Shown here in pieces: positions 6,513 to 11,759 of a stretch of 13,432 nucleotides of DNA. Within the stretch, counting starts at the first letter, position 1, and the number at the start of each line of letters is the position of its first letter. This stretch comes from Parcubacteria group bacterium GW2011_GWA2_47_7. Its GTDB lineage: Bacteria; Patescibacteriota; Minisyncoccia; Phycocordibacterales; UBA6899. The translations under genes were made by a program, and so were the position numbers. Below the pieces are notes generated by a model, which did not search any database, had not been told where the DNA came from, and was given only the letters and a program-made list of their open reading frames with translations. The stretch spans positions 1 through 13,432 of the forward strand of contig LCOM01000040.1 in the NCBI GenBank assembly GCA_000999395.1. The letters run 5' to 3'.

Positions 6513-7488
6513 ATGTCCATCATAATTTTTATCATCGTCCTACTCGTCTTGGTTCTCGCCCATCAATGTATTACCGCTTGGGGGATATGTGAAGATCTAT
6601 GGTGAAAATCCTGATGACGTAACGGATGACTCTGATAAAAACCGTTCGTTCACTGCAAAGCCACGCATCGTACAGGGAGCAGTTATTGTCGCCGGTGTGA
6701 TATTCAATTTGCTGTTGGCTTGGATATTGATCTCTGGAACTTTGATGATTGGCATCACGTCTCCGGCTGATGAAGAGGGAGGCTATGCGCTCACGAATTC
6801 ACATGTCATGGTTTCTGGAGTGAAACCTGAATCGCCGGCGGATGTTGCGGGACTCACCTATGGCGACATACTGCTTTCCGTATCTGATGGCGCATTGGAG
6901 GAGAAAACTTCTTCGACAGATGCTGTTTCCACCTTTGTTTCAGGGAGAGAATCGCAACCGATAACATTCACCTATCAGCGAGGAGGTGAGACGAGCACCC
7001 TTGTCGTGACTCCGGTTGCGGGTATCGTGGAAGGTGCCGCGGCGATAGGAATTTACATGGATGAGGTTGGCACACTGAAGCTTCCGATTCACCTTGCGTT
7101 GTGGGAAGGAATGCACAAAACCTATCAATTTACTGTGTTTACGGCGACGGGGCTTTGGGATTTTTTCTCATCGGCGCTAATGGGAAATTCAGATTTTTCT
7201 CAGGTGACGGGACCTGTGGGTATCGTAAACGCAGTAGGTGAGGCCGCAGGCATCGGTTTCGCAAACCTCCTTCTTTTTACCGCACTCATTTCTATTAATC
7301 TCGCGGTCATTAACGTCATTCCGTTTCCAGCACTTGATGGAGGGCGACTATTGTTCATCATTATTGAGGCCATCATTCGCAGGCCAATAAACGTGAAGGT
7401 GGCAAACATAACAAATATGATAGGCTTTGCTCTCCTTATGTTGCTCATGCTTGCGGTGACATGGAATGATGTCGCCAAGTTGTTGTAA
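6513..7488 (+). pseudogene. rseP: M50 site-2 metalloprotease (RseP-type), zinc-site segment deleted
   Basis: Intact relatives are polytopic membrane zinc proteases that cut transmembrane anti-sigma factors or signal-peptide remnants. Here the ATG at 6513 begins the first helix (IIIFIIVLLVLVLAH), which normally runs straight into HExxH. After the first His codon (6561-6563) the sequence jumps, with one extra base, to NVLPLGGYVKIYGEN in another frame. In relatives NVLPLGGY lies roughly 35-50 residues further on. The rest of HExxH and the following loop are therefore missing. In the first frame a stop occurs at 6603-6605; in the downstream frame the nearest upstream stop is at 6523-6525. The remainder is well preserved: a membrane helix (about 6680-6750), a PDZ domain (about 6800-7030, VKPESPADVAGLTYGDILLSV), and the second zinc/catalytic motif NVIPFPALDGGRLLF with its Asp codon at 7336-7338. 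It is a real deletion or an assembly error. As written it cannot encode an active protease; translation from GTG 6589 would give a fragment without the catalytic His/Glu. Confidence 0.88.
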
Positions 7489-7517
7489 TAAAAAATACCG
7501 TTCACTGGAGGCGCTTC

Positions 7518-7577
7518 ATGAGATATTTTTGGAAGTATTGCATGGAACTTGCGGGAATGAATTTTTTCAAAAAATAA
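7518..7577 (+). CDS. Possible 19-residue micro-ORF with strong Shine-Dalgarno site
   Basis: An ATG at 7518 follows GGAGG (7507-7511) by six bases, an ideal ribosome-binding arrangement, 29 bases after the protease stop codon. It encodes 19 residues (start MRYFWKYC, end NFFKK) rich in aromatic and basic residues, ending in TAA. It contains no Pro, so it is not an obvious leader peptide for the downstream proS. A chance occurrence is quite possible because the region is short and AT-rich. Confidence 0.3.
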   Translation: MRYFWKYCMELAGMNFFKK

Positions 7578-7580
7578 ATA

Positions 7581-7586
7581 TATAAT
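7581..7586 (+). promoter_or_regulatory. Consensus TATAAT upstream of proS
   Basis: An exact TATAAT in an AT-rich stretch about 106 bases before the proS ATG. The -35 position (TGAATT, 7558-7563) matches poorly. If used, it would give proS a leader of about 100 bases containing the inverted repeat at 7621-7646. A second TATAAA (7666-7671) lies closer to the gene. Confidence 0.35.
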
Positions 7587-7620
7587 ATGATTGAAGTCAA
7601 GCCCTACAAAAACCGACAGT

Positions 7621-7646
7621 GCTGTAGAATGAGTCCTATATACAGC
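7621..7646. repeat. Inverted repeat upstream of proS
   Basis: GCTGTA (7621-7626) and TACAGC (7641-7646) are perfect inverted copies with centres 20 bases apart, about two helical turns. It could be a repressor-type operator or a weak leader hairpin. No T-run follows and no T-box consensus is present. Confidence 0.35.
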
Positions 7647-7692
7647 TGAATTACTTAGCCCCGAGTATAAAAATAATTAACCCTTCATTAAA

Positions 7693-8937
7693 ATGCTCCA
7701 ATCACAACTTTTCACAAAGACACGCAAGGAGGCTCCAAAGGATGAGATAACTAAGAACGCACAGCTTTTGATTCGGGGAGGGTTTGTGCATAAAGAAATG
7801 GCCGGTTCATATTCTTACCTTCCGCTTGGGCGTCGCGTGCTTGAAAATATTGAGCGTATTGTTCGCGATGAGATGGACCGCATTGGTGGACAGGAGATTC
7901 GCATGGCAACGCTTCAGCCGTCTGAGCCATGGAAACAGACCGGTGCCTGGGAAAAAGTTGACGTGATCTTTAAGATCAATAGTCGAACAGATAAAGAATA
8001 TACTATTGGACAAAGCGCCGAGGAGATTATTACTCCTATCGTGCAAGAGTACGTGCGTTCATACAAGGATCTTCCTGTGGCCGTGTATCAGATTGGGCAG
8101 AAGTATCGTGATGAATTACGTGCAAAATCCGGCATCATGCGTGGCCGCGAGTTTACGATGAAAGACATGTATTCATTTCATGAAACGCAGGAGGATTTTG
8201 ACCGATTTTATGCTCTCGCCAAAGAAGCGTATTTGCGGGTCTATAAGCGTATGGGTCTAGTTGCGAAGGTCACTGAGGCATCGGGGGGGAGTTTTACGGA
8301 GAAGCTATCTTATGAATTTATGGTGCTCACGAGCGCGGGGGAAGATGTTATTTTGTATTGTGATTCGTGCTCGTATTGCGTGAATGCCGATATTTCCAAA
8401 CAGAAAGAAGGTGAGGCCTGCACTCGATGCACTGGTGGAAATCTTGCGCGCGCAACAGCGTCGGAGGTAGGAAATATATTTGATCTTGGAATAAAATATC
8501 CTAAGGATTTTGGCTACACATATAAAAACAAAGACGGGGAGGATGCATATCCAATTATGGGTTGTTTTGGTATTGGTATTACCCGTTTGATGGGAGTGAT
8601 TGCGGAAGCGCTCTCCGATGAACACGGACTTGTTTGGCCGGAGACAGTTGCACCGTATCGTGTGCATTTGTTGTCACTTACTCCCGACGACCTTGAGGCA
8701 AGTAGCGCTGCCAATCTTTTGTACGATGCGCTCCTCGATCTTGGTGTTGACGTGCTCTATGACGATCGGAAGGGTCCGTCAGCGGGTGAAAAATTCAAGG
8801 ATAGCGACCTCATCGGCATTCCGCTTTGCGTGGTCGTTTCAAAAAAAACACTTGTTGAGGGTAAATTTGAAGTGAAGGTGCGTAGTTCCGGAGAAACAAA
8901 AATACTCGATCGTGATGAACTTCTTTCTCTTTTTTGA
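7693..8937 (+). CDS. proS: Prolyl-tRNA synthetase, editing domain absent
   Basis: This enzyme charges tRNA(Pro) with proline using ATP in the cytoplasm. Class II synthetase motifs are clear: the N-terminal bacterial ProRS start (SQLFTKTRKE), TLQPSEPW (about 73-80), motif 2 from KYRDELRAKSGIMRGREFTM (137-156), and motif 3 GIGITR (293-298). The anticodon-binding domain follows (about 315-405, including YDDRKGPSAGEKFKDSDLIG). Its 414 residues compare with about 570 in the usual bacterial enzyme. The roughly 180-residue INS editing domain, which removes mischarged alanine, is missing between motifs 2 and 3. In its place is a short segment with five Cys (223, 226, 229, 243, 246), spaced like a small zinc-binding knuckle. 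INS-less ProRS is known in several lineages; the Cys cluster is the less ordinary part. There is no Shine-Dalgarno site. The gene converges on the leftward 79-aa gene with about 40 bases between stops. Confidence 0.96.
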   Translation: MLQSQLFTKTRKEAPKDEITKNAQLLIRGGFVHKEMAGSYSYLPLGRRVLENIERIVRDEMDRIGGQEIRMATLQPSEPWKQTGAWEKVDVIFKINSRTDKEYTIGQSAEEIITPIVQEYVRSYKDLPVAVYQIGQKYRDELRAKSGIMRGREFTMKDMYSFHETQEDFDRFYALAKEAYLRVYKRMGLVAKVTEASGGSFTEKLSYEFMVLTSAGEDVILYCDSCSYCVNADISKQKEGEACTRCTGGNLARATASEVGNIFDLGIKYPKDFGYTYKNKDGEDAYPIMGCFGIGITRLMGVIAEALSDEHGLVWPETVAPYRVHLLSLTPDDLEASSAANLLYDALLDLGVDVLYDDRKGPSAGEKFKDSDLIGIPLCVVVSKKTLVEGKFEVKVRSSGETKILDRDELLSLF

Positions 8938-8940
8938 TAG

Positions 8941-8966
8941 AAAAAACCGCCCATAGGAGAGGGCGG
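8941..8966 (-). terminator. Intrinsic terminator of the leftward 79-aa gene
   Basis: Read leftward, CCGCCC and GGGCGG form a 6-bp GC stem with an 8-base loop, followed by six T (plus-strand A at 8941-8946). It lies between the convergent proS and 79-aa genes. On the plus strand no T-run follows the stem, so it chiefly serves the leftward gene. Confidence 0.85.
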
Positions 8967-8976
8967 AGCTTCTGTG

Positions 8977-9216
8977 TCATCGGCACGAATCAAGGACCGA
9001 TTTAATTTGGCTCAGAATTACTGGGTCAAGCTTTTGGTAAAGAGGCAATTTCTGCATTGCTAATAGTTGCTCGACGAGGGCGCAAAAATATGCAGCTTTC
9101 ATAAAATAAACATCAGCCTCTAGTGCAGGATCGAGTGGCGTCAAAAGTTTATTCACCAGAGTTTCAAGTTCATCTTCCTTGATCGTCGTTGCATTCGGAA
9201 ACCGAGAAACAGACAT
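8977..9216 (-). CDS. Small helical protein of unknown function (79 aa)
   Basis: Not recognised. It is 79 residues, soluble, and predicted by eye to be mainly helical: a charged helix around 12-26 (IKEDELETLVNKLL), a hydrophobic helix around 31-55 (ALEADVYFMKAAYFCALVEQLLAM) and a C-terminal helix around 63-77. The central segment is probably amphipathic rather than transmembrane. The ATG at 9216-9214 has AGGGA (plus-strand 9222-9226) a few bases upstream. A well-spaced TTGACA promoter and a strong terminator bracket it, so it is probably an independent gene. It lies between proS and the mreBCD-mrdA operon, transcribed against both. Confidence 0.75.
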   Translation of the reverse strand: MSVSRFPNATTIKEDELETLVNKLLTPLDPALEADVYFMKAAYFCALVEQLLAMQKLPLYQKLDPVILSQIKSVLDSCR

Positions 9217-9245
9217 GGTTTTTCCCTATTGATGTATCTAAATTA

Positions 9246-9274
9246 TTTCTATCAATCTCTCTTGTCGTTGTCAA
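9246..9274 (-). promoter_or_regulatory. Promoter of the leftward 79-aa gene
   Basis: On the minus strand a perfect TTGACA (9274-9269) is followed after exactly 17 bases by TAGAAA (9251-9246). The predicted leader is about 23 bases and carries the AGGGA ribosome-binding site. Confidence 0.6.
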
Positions 9275-9397
9275 ACATAAAACTCGGCGTACAGCTGTTC
9301 TGAACTGCATTTACTGTTTTATGAGCTTTGTGTCGGAACTTGTCGAGCGTGAGTTTTTCTTCCGCAATTTCAAGAGGGCTTCATACCTATAGTACTT

Positions 9398-9442
9398 CGA
9401 TGTATCCAAAAGGACTCATATATGTACTCCTTTGGCACATCG
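9398..9442. repeat. Long imperfect hairpin upstream of the shape operon
   Basis: CGATGT (9398-9403) pairs with ACATCG (9437-9442). Inside, CCAAAAGGA (9406-9414) pairs with TCCTTTGG (9428-9435), leaving one bulged A. The loop contains the palindrome CATATATG. It lies about 50 bases upstream of the mreB promoter, so it is more likely a protein-binding site or cruciform than part of the mreB mRNA, unless an unseen upstream promoter reads through it. Confidence 0.5.
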
Positions 9443-9490
9443 TAAATCAGTAGACCATGCAAATGATTGATGTCAACATTTACTAGAATT

Positions 9491-9519
9491 TTGACTCTCG
9501 CGACCTCATCCACTAGAAT
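9491..9519 (+). promoter_or_regulatory. Strong promoter of the mreBCD-mrdA operon
   Basis: TTGACT (9491-9496), a 17-base spacer and TAGAAT (9514-9519) match consensus at 5 of 6 positions each, the best promoter on the plus strand here. The -10 box ends nine bases before the ATG at 9529, so the mRNA should start within about three bases of the start codon. ACTAGAAT also occurs 30 bases upstream (9482-9489). Confidence 0.7.
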
Positions 9520-9528
9520 GTGGACACT

Positions 9529-10578
9529 ATGTTAAAACGCTTCTATGGAATGCTCGGCAGCGACATCGGAATTGATCTTGGGACTGCAAATACCCTTGTG
9601 TATCTTCGTGACCACGGGATCATCATTGATGAGCCGTCGGTTGTTGCGGTCAATCAAAAAACAAACCGCGTCGTCGCGGTCGGAACGGAGGCGAAGCAAA
9701 TGTTGGGACGTACCCCGGGTCACATTGTTGCCGTTCGTCCTTTGGTGGATGGTGTTATTTCCGACTTCGAGGTGACCGAGGAGATGATTGCACACTTCAT
9801 CAATAAGTCTAAAAAGTTGTCAAAAAAACAAGGGCGTCCACGCGTGGTCATTGGTGTACCATCGAGTATTACAAATGTGGAGACACGTGCAGTGCGCGAT
9901 GCGGCAGTGAATGCTGGTGCGCGTGAAGTTTTCATTGTGGAAGAACCGATGGCCGCCGCGATAGGCATCAGGCTACCGGTCAATGATCCTGTCGGCTCAA
10001 TGATTATCGATATCGGCGGAGGAACGACAGATATCGCAGTCATATCGCTCTCAGGAATTGTGAATTCAAAGAATCTCAAAATTGCCGGCGACCGATTCAA
10101 TAGTGACATCATCTCGTATATTCGTGACGAGTTTAAGATACTTATTGGTGAGCGTACTGCAGAGAATGTGAAGATTGCAATTGGTTCTGCAGCGAAGCCG
10201 AAGGAGTCGCGCGAAGCGGCAATTCGCGGGCGTGATCTCTTGACCGGTTTGCCGAGAGAAGTCATCGTCACTGATTCTGATATTCGTGAAGCATTGGCAC
10301 CTTCCATCCAGGTGCTCGTAGAGTCAACCAAGGAGGTATTGGAGACGACACCGCCGGAAATACTCTCTGATGTTATGAACCGTGGTATCGTGCTTGTAGG
10401 CGGTGGGGCGCTCATCCATGGAATTGATGAAGTCCTTGCTCAAGCAATCAAAATTCCCGTTACGGTTTCTGATGATCCTCTTACTGCAGTAGCCCGTGGA
10501 ACGGGAATTGTTATTGAAAATATCGACGATTTCCGTGAAGTGCTGATCGAGCACGACAATGAATTGCCGCCACGCTAG
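9529..10578 (+). CDS. mreB: MreB, rod-shape-determining actin homologue (operon copy)
   Basis: The first gene of the shape operon, 349 residues. Phosphate-1 loop GIDLGTANTLVY (about 14-25), phosphate-2 loop DIGGGTTD (161-168), the water-activating Glu E139 in an EEPMAAAIG context, and adenosine loop VGGGALI (290-296) all match canonical MreB. This copy is closer to the textbook sequence than the one at 2028-3041. The N-terminus MLKRFYGML could be a short amphipathic membrane-binding helix. A GTG at 9520 would add three residues, but it touches the -10 box and would fall upstream of the expected transcription start, so the ATG at 9529 is preferred. mreC begins 52 bases after its stop with no terminator between. 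Confidence 0.96.
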   Translation: MLKRFYGMLGSDIGIDLGTANTLVYLRDHGIIIDEPSVVAVNQKTNRVVAVGTEAKQMLGRTPGHIVAVRPLVDGVISDFEVTEEMIAHFINKSKKLSKKQGRPRVVIGVPSSITNVETRAVRDAAVNAGAREVFIVEEPMAAAIGIRLPVNDPVGSMIIDIGGGTTDIAVISLSGIVNSKNLKIAGDRFNSDIISYIRDEFKILIGERTAENVKIAIGSAAKPKESREAAIRGRDLLTGLPREVIVTDSDIREALAPSIQVLVESTKEVLETTPPEILSDVMNRGIVLVGGGALIHGIDEVLAQAIKIPVTVSDDPLTAVARGTGIVIENIDDFREVLIEHDNELPPR

Positions 10579-10630
10579 AGGATGCCTTCTCCACGCCCAG
10601 ATTCATGTTTGCTGATTCGCTAACCTTTTT

Positions 10631-11491
10631 ATGTTCAAAAGAAATACGCCACAATCTCAATCCTTAACGGGATTTCGTCACGACAACGAAAAGAAAGCGC
10701 AGCGTAAGAAAACACTACTCGTGCTTGTCGCGCTTGTGCTATTGATTGTTGTTTTTCATTCTCCTCTTGAAGGGGTATTTTCCGGCGTTTCGCAATACGT
10801 AGCGCGGCCCTTTTTTATTGCTCGAGCTAATGTCGTTGATTATTTTTCGATAACACGTTCGTATTTTTCTTCAAAAAAAACATTAATGTCGAAAAACGCA
10901 GAGCTAAGAAGTGCGATTGACTTGCTCCTTGCTGAAGCATACTCGCGTGAGGTGTATCGCAAGGAAAACGAGGCACTCAAATCAGTCTTAGGTCGCGATA
11001 CGACCCATTCATCGCTACTCCTTTCACGTGTACTCGCGAGTCCTGGTCGAGCTCCCTATGACACGCTCATCATAGACGCGGGATCCAATCTTGGTGTTGT
11101 TGTCGGTACTCCTGTTCAGTCCGACGGAAATTTTGTTATCGGTGAAGTGACTAAAGTGTATGCTGCAAGCGCGATTGTTACGCTCTATTCATCGAGCGGG
11201 AATGAATTACCGGTGACCGTTGGCTCTAGCTCGATACCGACTATCGCCTATGGTGTTGGGGGCGGAAATTTTCGCATCATTCTTCCGAAAGGGATTCTCG
11301 TTCTCAAGCGTGATGTCATCGAAATACCCTCCCTGACGCCACTCTTTGCCGGAGTCGTTGAAGAAGCATATAGTCCGGAGGGGAGTTCGCTGCAGGAAAT
11401 ATATTTTAAGTTTCCGATGAATGTCCATGAACTACGCTTTGTGTACCTCGACGTTCCAACAACACCGGTTCAAACGATAGGATCCTTTTAA
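10631..11491 (+). CDS. mreC: MreC, cell-shape scaffold protein
   Basis: A bitopic membrane protein that links cytoplasmic MreB to periplasmic PBP2 and activates the elongation machinery. It has 286 residues: a basic cytoplasmic tail (to about 27), one membrane helix (about 28-47), a coiled-coil region (about 75-120, including EVYRKENEALKSVLG), and then the two-barrel MreC domain. That domain carries its recognisable stretch VLASPGRAPYDTLIIDAG (about 133-150) and FVIGEVTKVYAASAIVTLYSS. Order and length fit the family. An A8 run at 10873-10880 lies in the coding sequence. There is no Shine-Dalgarno site before the ATG. The next gene starts one base after the stop, indicating tight coupling. Confidence 0.93.
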   Translation: MFKRNTPQSQSLTGFRHDNEKKAQRKKTLLVLVALVLLIVVFHSPLEGVFSGVSQYVARPFFIARANVVDYFSITRSYFSSKKTLMSKNAELRSAIDLLLAEAYSREVYRKENEALKSVLGRDTTHSSLLLSRVLASPGRAPYDTLIIDAGSNLGVVVGTPVQSDGNFVIGEVTKVYAASAIVTLYSSSGNELPVTVGSSSIPTIAYGVGGGNFRIILPKGILVLKRDVIEIPSLTPLFAGVVEEAYSPEGSSLQEIYFKFPMNVHELRFVYLDVPTTPVQTIGSF

Positions 11492-11492
11492 T

Positions 11493-11759
11493 ATGCGAAA
11501 GTTTTTTACTATTGCCGTTTACACGTCTGCAATCTTTGGTCCATTTTGGCTGCTACTGGTGATAGCCAGCTTTGGGATTCTTTTCATTCCGCGCTGGTAT
11601 GAAATGATAGGCGCATTCATGCTCTTTGAACTCCTGTTTCACGGTCAGCTTGCGTCCACGCCGGTAGCGTTTTTGTATGTACCGCTTTCCGCTTATGTAT
11701 TATTAGTTATGTTGTGTTACGAGTGGCTTCGCATGCACATCCGTGAACGAACACAATGA
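11493..11759 (+). CDS. Very small MreD-like membrane protein
   Basis: An 88-residue integral membrane protein in the usual mreD slot between mreC and the PBP2 gene. By eye it has three hydrophobic helices (about 6-31, 36-50 and 56-79), with short basic ends and an Arg-rich C-terminus. Typical MreD has about 160 residues and five or six helices, so this is roughly half of one, or an unrelated small protein occupying its place. I see no decisive sequence motif; the assignment rests on position and topology. The start is one base after the mreC stop. Its TGA overlaps the next ATG (ATGA), so translation of the downstream PBP2 is probably coupled. Confidence 0.75.
   Translation: MRKFFTIAVYTSAIFGPFWLLLVIASFGILFIPRWYEMIGAFMLFELLFHGQLASTPVAFLYVPLSAYVLLVMLCYEWLRMHIRERTQ

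Larger units (their letters stand above)
9217..9528. other. 312-base intergenic region before the shape operon
   Basis: This holds the leftward promoter of the 79-aa gene, the palindrome ACAGCTGT (9291-9298), a long imperfect hairpin (9398-9442) and the promoter of the second mreB. A short ATG frame (9321-9392, 23 codons) exists but has no Shine-Dalgarno site or promoter. I see no tRNA and no convincing gene. Confidence 0.6.

Noticed and set aside
6589..7488. Reading the protease as an intact gene starting at GTG 6589
   Set aside because: The codons just upstream in the same frame (6565-6588) already match the conserved NVLPLGGY region, and a first M50 helix with its own promoter lies further upstream in another frame, so 6589 is not a natural start.
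7578..7692. T-box riboswitch upstream of proS
   Set aside because: No T-box consensus (TGGNACC-type) and no terminator/antiterminator pair is visible; only a short inverted repeat.
9321..9392. 23-codon frame in the intergenic region before the shape operon
   Set aside because: Its codons look plausible, but there is no Shine-Dalgarno site, no promoter at the leaderless distance and no recognisable similarity.
9520..9528. GTG start for the second mreB
   Set aside because: It begins directly at the end of the -10 box, upstream of where transcription should begin; ATG 9529 fits both the promoter and the family N-terminus.
9720..10415. Long antisense frame (231 codons) within the second mreB
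   Set aside because: It mirrors the codon structure of mreB on the opposite strand, with Ser/Pro/Ile-rich content and no promoter or ribosome-binding site; mreB itself is certain.
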